Program-made: the position numbers and the translations under genes
Part shown: in pieces, positions 1-5,930 of the stretch
Numbering within the stretch: the first letter of the stretch is position 1
Layout: each line of letters begins with the position of its first letter
The notes under the pieces: generated by a model
What the model was told of the DNA's origin: nothing
What the model saw: only the letters and a program-made list of their open reading frames with translations
Databases searched by the model: none
From: Balneolales bacterium
GTDB taxonomy: Bacteria > Bacteroidota > Rhodothermia > Balneolales > Natronogracilivirgulaceae
Reading direction: 5' to 3'
Assembly (NCBI GenBank): GCA_007133995.1
Contig: SLLP01000239.1
Coordinates: 1 to 6,085, forward strand
DNA length: 6,085 bases

Positions 1-133
1 CCATAAGTGAAATCGTGGATTCCTTGTCTCTTACTGAAAAAAAGATGTCATTCCCACGGTCTCTCATTATTCTTGCAAAATGCTTGAAATAGTGGACGTG
101 GGCCGGATGGCCGATGTCAATGAACAACCTCAT
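1..133 (-). CDS. DUF354 family protein, N-terminal fragment
   Basis: The first 44 codons of a gene that continues past position 1. The N-terminus MRLFIDIGHPAHVHYFKHFA, followed by a basic helix (RIMRDRGND) and a second strand IFFSVRDKE, is a close fit to the start of DUF354 (COG1817) proteins as I know them. These have a GT-B-like or UDP-GlcNAc-2-epimerase-like fold and often occur in surface-polysaccharide clusters of bacteria and archaea; their exact reaction is not established. The ATG at 131-133 overlaps the TGA of the preceding glycosyltransferase by four bases, which places it in the same operon. With the rest of the gene missing, domain completeness cannot be judged. Confidence 0.8.
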   Translation of the reverse strand, partial: MRLFIDIGHPAHVHYFKHFARIMRDRGNDIFFSVRDKESTISLM

Positions 134-1122
134 TTTCGGATCACGGAAGGTTTTGACGGTTGTTTTTTGTGATACTTATCATCACTCAGCAAGGCATCAT
201 ATACCGCTGTGATGCGCTGTGCTATGGTGCCGGAATCAAGTCCCAGGACCTGCAATCTTTCCCTCCCGTTGACGGCATCGGTTCCTCTGCGCACTTGCAG
301 GGCCTGCCCGAGCTTTTGCGCTACGTCTGTGGGATCCGGATCCGCTATGTAATAACCCTTTTCACTGCCGAAGAGCCAGGCAATGTCCCCGACATCGGTT
401 GCCACGACCGGACAATTACACGCCATGGCCTCCTTGACGATGTTGGGGGAACCCTCCCACCGTGAGGTGAGCAGCACCACATCAGCGGCGTTGATCAGTT
501 CGGGCATGTCACTGTGGGGCAAATCGTATCTGACCACCAGTTCCGCGTCATCACCGGGAACAAGCCCGGTTGCCTGTCGGGCCAGTTCATGATTTTTTGA
601 GTATCGCGCCGGGTCTGCAATAAACAGAACATGTTTTTTGTCTGCCGGAAGTCCGTGCTTCTTTTTCAGGGCCGGCCGGTCGTCCATCGGAAAGAATTGA
701 TCCAGATCGACCCCATTGGGGATGACAACGGTACGGCGGCTTCCTGTCCGATTTGCCATCCATTCAGACTTCACGATGGTTATATCCCACAGATACCTGC
801 TGAAAAACGTGGTTGCAAACCGGTAAATCCCTTTATTGGCAAGTTCGCTGCCCATCAGTGAAACCACTACCGGCTTTCCCCCGGCAGCCAGGCAAGCGGC
901 AATACCGCTGTAAGAATAATGGGCGTGGATGATGTCCGGGTTTGTATCCCTGATGCGTTTCCTGATTCTGCTGACATTGCTCAAATAACCGGCGATCCCC
1001 TTTCCCTCTATCCCAAAGTAACTGATTGTAATCCCGGAACGCGACAGGCTCAATCCCTGACTGAGAACTATCGGACTGATATTCCCCTTGTTGGCCGATG
1101 CGATGAAAAGGACTTTGATCAA
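130..1122 (-). CDS. GT4 family glycosyltransferase (GT-B fold), intact
   Basis: A 330-residue enzyme of the GT4 (RfaG-like) type that transfers a sugar from a nucleotide donor during repeat-unit assembly on the cytoplasmic face. The N-terminal acceptor domain spans about 1-165 (KVLFIASANKGNISP, then PDIIHAHYSYSG and VSLMGSEL). The linker VIPNGVDLDQFFP at 133-145 is typical of the family. The donor domain carries DPARYSKNHELA at 170-181 and SRWEGSPNIVKEAMA at 220-234, with E223 and E231 forming the EX7E motif, then CPVVATDVGDI. The start is TTG 1122, directly after the polymerase TAA; AGAGGA at 1130-1135, seven bases upstream, supports it. The tail from 315 is polar and probably disordered. 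The sugar specificity cannot be read from sequence. It is somewhat short for the family but all key motifs are present. Confidence 0.9.
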   Translation of the reverse strand: MIKVLFIASANKGNISPIVLSQGLSLSRSGITISYFGIEGKGIAGYLSNVSRIRKRIRDTNPDIIHAHYSYSGIAACLAAGGKPVVVSLMGSELANKGIYRFATTFFSRYLWDITIVKSEWMANRTGSRRTVVIPNGVDLDQFFPMDDRPALKKKHGLPADKKHVLFIADPARYSKNHELARQATGLVPGDDAELVVRYDLPHSDMPELINAADVVLLTSRWEGSPNIVKEAMACNCPVVATDVGDIAWLFGSEKGYYIADPDPTDVAQKLGQALQVRRGTDAVNGRERLQVLGLDSGTIAQRITAVYDALLSDDKYHKKQPSKPSVIRK

Positions 1123-2322
1123 TTAATTATCCTCTTTTGCCGTTTCAGGATGACAGGCCAACTCCCTAACATGGCGGTTGATAATGGCAAAGAACATCAT
1201 GATCGCAGCCAGAGATGAGATCACGTAAAACTGACCAGAGTAGGAGATAATCAGATATGCTACGGTCAGCGCGGCCAGAACGGAACGGATCTCACGCCGG
1301 ATGAACCTGTCCCGTACCTTTGTGATGTGCTTTCTATAGTCCAGCCAGATCAGTCCAATCACCGAAAAATAGAGAATGAAACCTACGATTCCTGCACCAA
1401 TCATGTATGTGGCGTAGTCGGTATGCAGCTCCCTTTCCACGCCCGCCAAGGTCCGGAAGTCATAGAGCTCCCTTCCAAAAAGGGTGTGTGCAACCCCTCC
1501 CTCGTTGATCCATAACGGTATGTATTCCAATAGCTCAACGGTGCGGCCGACTCCTGTGAATTCAGCGGGATCGATGGGCCGGTATTCCAAAGTATCAACT
1601 AGACTCTGAAAAAAGAAGGGTGCCAGCAATACCAGCAGTACCGCAGTCACAGTGGCAAACCGCATCCACCTTCCCTTGCGCGGGGAAAGCATGGCATAGG
1701 TCAAGAAACCTGCAATGAGCGCAAATACCGCTCCCCTTCGGAATATGAGGAATACCGGGGCGATGGACAGCAGAAAGACGGCAATGTGGATTTTTTCTGG
1801 TTTTTTATCCCTTGCCAGGAGCAAAAATGGCAGGAACAGGAGCAAGTAGACGATGACATAAGTTTGCTGCACCCCGCCGCCACCGAGGTAAGCCCCGCCT
1901 ATCATGTAAGGCGATGGGCCGACCTGAAGGACCTGCGCCGCCAGAAAATGCAAACCGAAGAGAAACAGAAGGGTGATTATAATATAATAAAGCATATCAT
2001 AATGCGACCTGCGACTGATATAGGTGTAGGCAACCGGGTACATCAACAGGGAAAAGACCACGCCCATATAGATGCTAAATGCCGGGAGGAAGTGGGTGTT
2101 ATTCAGCAGAACGATGAAGAGGTAGGTGATCAGCACGAAGATCAGCCGGGTGGTGTCGTTGATCCGAATGTGCACCAGCAGCAGCGGCAATGTGGCGGTG
2201 GTGATCAAGGCCCGCCAGAGTCCGGTGTGGAACCCATCGAACAGATCGATCTGTGATGTGATAGCCACCAGGGAGTTGACGACAAACAGGAACAGTACGA
2301 TATGTGCTTTTTTGATGGTCAT
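1123..2322 (-). CDS. Wzy-type polymerase / O-antigen-ligase-family membrane protein
   Basis: A 399-residue polytopic membrane protein with about 10-12 hydrophobic segments. The layout fits the Wzy/WaaL (O-antigen ligase) superfamily: the motif FRRGAVFALIAG at 194-205, in the place of the family's conserved Arg-Gly segment, then a large polar loop from about 240 to 303 containing GVGRTVELLEYIP, followed by ELHTDYATYMIGAGIVGF at 298-315. Histidine in that last motif and arginines near the loop are the residues linked to glycan transfer in the family. Given a flippase and glycosyltransferases in the same operon, polymerisation of lipid-linked repeat units at the periplasmic face is more likely than lipid A ligation, though sequence alone does not separate these. 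It starts in a 4-base overlap with the preceding broken gene and ends directly against the next start codon. Confidence 0.82.
   Translation of the reverse strand: MTIKKAHIVLFLFVVNSLVAITSQIDLFDGFHTGLWRALITTATLPLLLVHIRINDTTRLIFVLITYLFIVLLNNTHFLPAFSIYMGVVFSLLMYPVAYTYISRRSHYDMLYYIIITLLFLFGLHFLAAQVLQVGPSPYMIGGAYLGGGGVQQTYVIVYLLLFLPFLLLARDKKPEKIHIAVFLLSIAPVFLIFRRGAVFALIAGFLTYAMLSPRKGRWMRFATVTAVLLVLLAPFFFQSLVDTLEYRPIDPAEFTGVGRTVELLEYIPLWINEGGVAHTLFGRELYDFRTLAGVERELHTDYATYMIGAGIVGFILYFSVIGLIWLDYRKHITKVRDRFIRREIRSVLAALTVAYLIISYSGQFYVISSLAAIMMFFAIINRHVRELACHPETAKEDN
1130..1135 (-). promoter_or_regulatory. Shine-Dalgarno site AGAGGA supporting a TTG start at 1122
   Basis: AGAGGA sits seven bases before TTG 1122, within the last codons of the polymerase gene. 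It supports the unusual TTG start, which directly follows the polymerase stop codon. Confidence 0.7.
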
Positions 2323-2696
2323 CGGACGGTCTCGGACTGCGGTACCTGGGTTTGCAATCCGTGGATCTGTCTGTACAGATGCATATAGGTGCGGTCGATC
2401 CGGTCTTCGTTAAAAGAAGCCGATGCTTTTTCGGCGGCGGCTGTGGAAATGCGCGCCCTGGCCTGCGGATCGTTTGCCAGCATCCGGATCTTCTCCGCGT
2501 AGTTAGCCGGGTCATTGGGGAGGATGAAGCCGTCGGTGCCGCTGCGGATCAGGTAGTCCGAAATGCCGATGAGTATCAGTCCGAGGTGCTTTTTTTGGTG
2601 CAGGCGGCAGGCCAGTTTCATGGCGGAAAGTCCAGCACCGGAATGGACGGGCGGGATGGCGTCACTAACGATGCACACCTTCGACCTGTGCGTCAT
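2319..2696 (-). pseudogene. GT4-type glycosyltransferase with large internal in-frame deletion
   Basis: The product is only 125 residues, but its two ends match opposite ends of a GT-B glycosyltransferase. Residues 7-43 look like the first strand, glycine loop and helix of the N-terminal domain (VCIVSDAIPPVHSGAGLSAM, then KLACRLHQKKHLGLIL). From about residue 44 it jumps to the late part of the C-terminal domain: GISDYLIRSGTDGFILPND, then the terminal helices. GT4 enzymes usually have 350-400 residues, so some 225-275 are missing, including the donor-site EX7E motif. The join lies near 2562-2576. Start ATG 2696 is firm: AGGAGG at 2702-2707 sits five bases upstream. Its TGA overlaps the polymerase ATG by four bases, so frame-keeping deletion preserves coupling. 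It is most likely inactive as a transferase; a small functional relic cannot be excluded. Confidence 0.75.
2555..2584 (-). repeat. Direct repeat TCGGACT flanking the deletion join
   Basis: On the coding strand TCGGACT occurs at 2578-2584 and again at 2555-2561, with 16 bases between them. The inferred join of the shrunken glycosyltransferase gene falls between these two copies. A simple recombination between repeats would leave one copy, so the link to the deletion mechanism is uncertain. Confidence 0.4.
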
Positions 2697-2787
2697 GCCT
2701 CCCTCCTGCCGCACTCTTTCCTGTCCGGCACCGGAAAAGGCGTCATGCAGCGGCGGCAGACCGGATACTTGTGGAGCGGGCGCACTG
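2697..2787 (-). other. 91-base gap between the two damaged glycosyltransferase genes
   Basis: This is the longest gap inside the operon downstream of hicB. It is GC-rich and holds the ribosome binding site AGGAGG of the next gene at its 3' end (2702-2707), plus the near-palindrome TCCGGTGCCGGA. The palindrome is too tight to form a useful hairpin. I find no convincing promoter or terminator. A 17-codon frame starting at an ATG within it has no recognisable features. It may be a scar of earlier rearrangement, but that is inference. Confidence 0.45.
2702..2707 (-). promoter_or_regulatory. Strong Shine-Dalgarno site AGGAGG deciding start 2696
   Basis: AGGAGG lies five bases before ATG 2696. It is the clearest ribosome binding site in the window and shows that the short glycosyltransferase relic starts there and not at the in-frame GTG six codons earlier. 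Confidence 0.8.
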
Positions 2788-3684
2788 TCATGTAGTGAGT
2801 CGAAATTTCATGAACTGGAACCAGTAGTCCAGCGGGGGGCGTCGATTCAGGGCAGATTGCAACTTTGGCGTCAGTTGGTCCAAGGTTGCACCGCTGCGGA
2901 TCTGCCCATAAACCTGCTCAAATGCGGCATGGACGGAGGGATCTGACCGCGGAATGTGCTCTCCACGATAACGCCCCGATAGAGCGCACTCCGATCCGGC
3001 CAGGGCATACTGGCGCGGCAGGTGCGGTCTGTGGCTGGGTAATGGTTCCGCCCCGGATTTTAGCTCCTGCCGGTGCGTGTCCTCCCAGCCGAGCCGGTAC
3101 ATCCGGCGGATGCTGTTCCTGTGAATCTTCTGAATCCGGGTCTGCCACAGCCGGCTGCCCGGCTGGAACGCTTTCATGGTCCGGTGAAACTCGAAGTGAA
3201 AGGATTGAAACAACACCGGGTCGGGTCAATGGTCGATCAGCGGTTCGTCGGTGGGAACGTCCCACTTAACCGTCTCCCGTATGGAATGCAAGCGATGCAC
3301 CATGTCAGTGAAAAAAAGGCCGGAGTTCTTCTCCCATGTGACCGTATTTCGGTAGGCATTCACCCCGCCAAGGTTTTGCAACACAAGGTGGTCGAAAACC
3401 GGCACGAACAGCCGGTCCAGGCGCTCCCTTCCACGGAACTCTTCCCGGATCATTTCGAACAAATTATCAACACGGATTACCATATCTGCATCAATTTTGA
3501 CCATGATATCATACTGCGCCGAACGTCTCATGAAATGTCCGTAAAGCGCGTCATGGACTTCCGCGTTCCTTTTTCCGGATATCCGGAAAATGTCGAAATC
3601 CGCACGCTTCTGCCTGTTTATGGAGGCAATGCAATGTTCAAACTCGTTTTCACCCGAGTGGAGGATGCCGACCAGGATGTTCAT
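2788..3684 (-). pseudogene. GT2-like glycosyltransferase interrupted by an in-frame TGA
   Basis: Both halves lie in one reading frame, 299 codons with the final stop, broken only by TGA at 3226-3228 (codon 153). The N-terminal half starts with MNILVGILHSGENEFEHCIA, has a GT-A-like fold pattern, and carries VKIDADMVI at residues 62-70, whose D65-A-D67 fits the metal- and nucleotide-sugar-binding DxD motif. The acceptor side (GLFFTDMVHRLHSIRETVKW, then DEPLIDH) runs straight across the stop into PDPVLFQSFHFEFHRTMKAF. The second half stays protein-like to KFRLTT and TGA at 2788-2790. The gene starts in a 4-base ATGA overlap with the flippase. A sugar transferase role in repeat-unit assembly is inferred from the fold and neighbours. 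The truncated 152-residue product keeps DxD but loses the rest. GTG 3216 could restart translation but has no visible binding site. Mutation, sequencing error or readthrough are all possible. Confidence 0.75.
3181..3219 (-). repeat. 6-bp inverted repeat just after the in-frame TGA
   Basis: On the coding strand CCGGTG (3214-3219) and CACCGG (3181-3186) are exact inverted copies separated by 27 bases, starting six bases after the TGA at 3226-3228. It could form a weak hairpin in the mRNA, but a 6-bp stem with such a loop arises easily by chance. It matters only if recoding of the TGA is considered. Confidence 0.3.
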
Positions 3685-5318
3685 AGAGTGGATTCGGAAT
3701 CAGGCGGATGTTTGTCATGTGAGGTGAAGAGCCGGACAGCCAGCCCCGTCCATGCGTGTCGCGAAAGGTACGAATAGACGGCAACATAGGACAGGTTGAG
3801 AGCGAGCAATCCGGCGACGGGGATATTGTCTGCACCCAGGAGTGCATAAGCGCCGATAATCAGCAGGGAAACTCCGATAAATGGGGCGGAATCTATGAGG
3901 TAGCGGCTGATGGATACCCGGGATACGCGGAGCAGCCACAAAAGCATGGAACCGTGGTATAATGCTCCCGTAAGGGAATAGAGGGCTACGGCGGCTACGG
4001 CACTGTGGAAGAGGAATCCACCTGCCGCCAGCGCAGCAATCTGAATGATGGAAAACCCGACATGAAACGAGAGCACAATGTGTTCCTTGGAGAGGATGGT
4101 AGCCACCGAATCAAGGGGATTGGCAATGAATGCGAAGACGACCGATACGGCAATCCAGGGAATGTAGGTGCCCGCAGCGGCCCAGTTTTCACCGAAAATG
4201 CTGGTCACAAACGGTGACAGGCCTGTGATCATGAGGGTCATGAAGAACAGGGCAATCAGGGTAAGGTGCGTCCCGACCTTTTCCACCGTATCGCCTATTT
4301 CACCTTTCTGCTGGTACGATTTTGCCGCCCTTTGGAAGAACACCTTTTTTGCGGATTTTCCCAGCAGTTCTGCCGGGGCCTTCAGGATTTTGTAGCCTAG
4401 AAGATAGTGGCCGGCGGCGACCGGTGTGAACAGGAACGACAGGACGAGTAGCGGGGCGTATTGGGCGGCGACGTTGAACACCGAGGATATAGAATTGAAT
4501 ATGGAGATGTTGCTGTACCGCAGCAAGAGTTGCCAGAATTCACCGGGCTTGAGACCAGAGGTGAGCCCCGCGTGAACTTCGGTTTTAAGATGGGTTGCGG
4601 TGCCCGCAGGGGTCACGTTTTTTTCAGAGTTTGCCAGTCCATGATCTTTCTTTCCAAGACTGGATGGGACATCTTGAGGCTTTTTGCTTTCAAACGGTGC
4701 ACCTGCGATCATAAGCTGGACCGACGCCAGCAATCTTCCCAGGATAGTCGCCGTGATCAGTGTCCCTCCGGTGGCCAGTCCGGCAATGCCGGCACCGAGC
4801 TTGGTTCCGGTGGTTGTCAGAGATTGCAACGCTTGGGATCCGGCCAGGTGCCCGAATTGTGCCATTCGCGTATTCCAGTGATTCACGACGAGATGGAGTC
4901 CGTGGACAGCAATGCCTGCGGGGATCAGCCAGAGGTAGTTGGCAAGGGCGTTGTTGCCGGCGAGCGTTACAATCCTGCCCCCCATCAGGCCGATGACCAA
5001 GATGCTGGCCAGGGTCCATGCCGCCGTAAAGAACAGGCTCAGAAGGAAAAGCGTTTTGGCTTCCCGATCGGATTCGGGCAATACGATCGTCAGTTCGTAT
5101 CGCATACAGACCACTACGCCGACAATTCCGGTAACGGCTACGAAAATTCCGAGTATCCCGAATGCTTCCGGCGCATAGAGACGCGTGAGTAGAGGCAGCG
5201 CCAGCACCGCGAGCAGCTGTCCGAAAGCCGTTCCGAACATAATCTTTACCACATCCGAAACAAAACTTCGCTTTTTTGCTGGCAGGTTCACTTCTTCCGC
5301 GAACGATCCCGTTTCCAT
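3681..5318 (-). CDS. wzx: Wzx-type polysaccharide flippase (PST/MOP superfamily)
   Basis: A 545-residue polytopic inner-membrane protein with about 14 hydrophobic segments (first at residues 27-47 and 52-74, last at 477-494 and 498-518). The N-terminus has the usual order for oligosaccharide flippases: a short basic lead, SDVVKIMFGTAFGQLL, then LPLLTRLYAPEAFGILGIF and MRYELTIVLPESD. The family flips lipid-linked repeat units from the cytoplasmic to the periplasmic face. Residues 208-262 form a long polar, lysine-rich loop in the middle of the protein, between the two halves, which makes it longer than the 420-500 residues I expect. ATG 5318 is the first ATG after an in-frame TGA at 5328-5330. 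Its purine-rich AGGGGG lies only one base upstream, unusually close, so a slightly later start is possible. Its TGA overlaps the next gene's ATG by four bases. Confidence 0.9.
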   Translation of the reverse strand: METGSFAEEVNLPAKKRSFVSDVVKIMFGTAFGQLLAVLALPLLTRLYAPEAFGILGIFVAVTGIVGVVVCMRYELTIVLPESDREAKTLFLLSLFFTAAWTLASILVIGLMGGRIVTLAGNNALANYLWLIPAGIAVHGLHLVVNHWNTRMAQFGHLAGSQALQSLTTTGTKLGAGIAGLATGGTLITATILGRLLASVQLMIAGAPFESKKPQDVPSSLGKKDHGLANSEKNVTPAGTATHLKTEVHAGLTSGLKPGEFWQLLLRYSNISIFNSISSVFNVAAQYAPLLVLSFLFTPVAAGHYLLGYKILKAPAELLGKSAKKVFFQRAAKSYQQKGEIGDTVEKVGTHLTLIALFFMTLMITGLSPFVTSIFGENWAAAGTYIPWIAVSVVFAFIANPLDSVATILSKEHIVLSFHVGFSIIQIAALAAGGFLFHSAVAAVALYSLTGALYHGSMLLWLLRVSRVSISRYLIDSAPFIGVSLLIIGAYALLGADNIPVAGLLALNLSYVAVYSYLSRHAWTGLAVRLFTSHDKHPPDSESTL

Positions 5319-5344
5319 TCCCCCTGATCATTAATACTCATCTG

Positions 5345-5761
5345 TTACTTTTTCGGGGTCTTGTATGATTGAATAAACTCCTGAAATATGCTTTCGTATG
5401 CATCCCGTGTTTTCGTGAGGGACAAGCCATCACGGAGTAGCTGGATCATCAGCGTGTTGAGCGACACGCCTTCCTCTTCGGCGCGTTGCGCCAACCGCTC
5501 ATGCAGCGATCTGGGCAGCCTGGCCCGTATTTGGCCGCTGTATTCCTTCAGGACATTCGGCTCGGGAAGAGGCTTTTTTTGCTCCGAATATGCCTCAATG
5601 AAGAGTTCCAGGGCAGTTTCAGATTCCCGGATGGCTTCTTCCAGCGTTTCACCAAAGGCGCTGAGTCCCGGAAATTCCGGCGACAAGGCGATGTACCCGC
5701 CGTCTTCCTCGCTGTACTGCACCCGGAAGCTGTATTTTTGTGCTTTTTTCATCGCATCCAT
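5345..5761 (-). CDS. hicB: HicB-family antitoxin-like protein
   Basis: A 138-residue protein with the two-part layout of HicB antitoxins. The N-terminal partial RNase-H-like fold shows as YSFRVQYSEEDGGYIALSPE, followed by FPGLSAFGETLEEAI. The C-terminal half is a ribbon-helix-helix DNA-binding domain: the strand GQIRARLPRSLHERL, then helix residues through EEGVSLNTLMIQLL. In known HicAB modules, HicB neutralises the mRNA-cleaving toxin HicA and binds its own operator. I chose ATG 5761 because it lies one base after the stop of the preceding small frame. TTG 5782 (seven codons longer) and ATG 5752 are alternatives, and none has a strong ribosome binding site. No HicA is visible: the 169 bases upstream hold only the broken small gene, and the flippase begins 26 bases downstream. 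Stray HicB-like proteins without HicA are known, so its role here is open. Confidence 0.82.
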   Translation of the reverse strand: MDAMKKAQKYSFRVQYSEEDGGYIALSPEFPGLSAFGETLEEAIRESETALELFIEAYSEQKKPLPEPNVLKEYSGQIRARLPRSLHERLAQRAEEEGVSLNTLMIQLLRDGLSLTKTRDAYESIFQEFIQSYKTPKK

Positions 5762-5762
5762 T

Positions 5763-5923
5763 TTACAATCCGTTTTCTTCAATCAATTTCAGCAGTTGCT
5801 TCACCTGATATGGCTTTGCTTTTCCACGGTCATTCTGAAAATTCAAAAAAGACCATAAGCCGCTTGCACCATCTTCAATTCCCAATACTGGCCCTCAACT
5901 GTGCGTATTCCCAAAAAAATCAC
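5763..5923 (-). pseudogene. Small unrecognised gene upstream of hicB, probably frameshifted
   Basis: This stretch reads as two short frames that join if one base is restored. The first frame may start at GTG 5923, seven bases after the upstream stop, with AGGTGA at good spacing, or at ATG 5947 inside the upstream gene. It runs through IFLGIRTVEGQYWELKMV and AAYGLF to a TGA at 5843-5845. Just before that stop is a run of six T residues on the coding strand. A shift of -1 there, equal to adding one T, continues as LNFQNDRGKAKPYQ and VKQLLKLIEENGL to a TAA at 5763-5765. The repaired product would be 53 residues from the GTG, or 61 from the ATG. It ends one base before the hicB ATG at 5761, as in two-gene toxin-antitoxin modules. 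I do not recognise the family. Programmed -1 slippage (P-site TTT re-pairs perfectly) or a chance reading are alternatives. Confidence 0.4.
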
Positions 5924-5930
5924 TTCAATT

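Noticed and set aside
1786..2256. 156-codon open frame on the plus strand
   Set aside because: It is antisense to the polymerase gene. The polar Gln/Asp/His-rich reading mirrors hydrophobic codons on the other strand.
2099..2515. 138-codon frame on the minus strand across two genes
   Set aside because: It is a shifted frame over the end of the glycosyltransferase relic and the start of the polymerase gene, with Arg/Pro/His-rich low-quality sequence.
2717..2728. TCCGGTGCCGGA near-palindrome as a terminator or operator
   Set aside because: The arms are only five bases with two between them, there is no T run after it, and no second copy is seen.
3226..3228. Alternative genetic code with TGA as a sense codon
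   Set aside because: TGA serves as the normal stop for several genes in this window, at 5931, 3681, 2788, 2319 and 130, with good gene junctions.
3073..3777. 234-codon open frame on the plus strand
   Set aside because: It lies antisense across the damaged GT2-like gene and the flippase end, has no family features, and is explained by the base composition of the minus-strand genes.
4461..5192. 243-codon open frame on the plus strand
   Set aside because: It is fully antisense to the flippase gene and rich in Gln, Gly, Arg and Cys, as expected for a shadow of a membrane-protein gene.
5763..5800. VKQLLKLIEENGL as the start of a HicA toxin
   Set aside because: HicA proteins do begin with a similar helix, but here the motif is followed at once by a stop and none of the GSH-type RNA-binding core follows. 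I treat it as the end of the small unknown gene.
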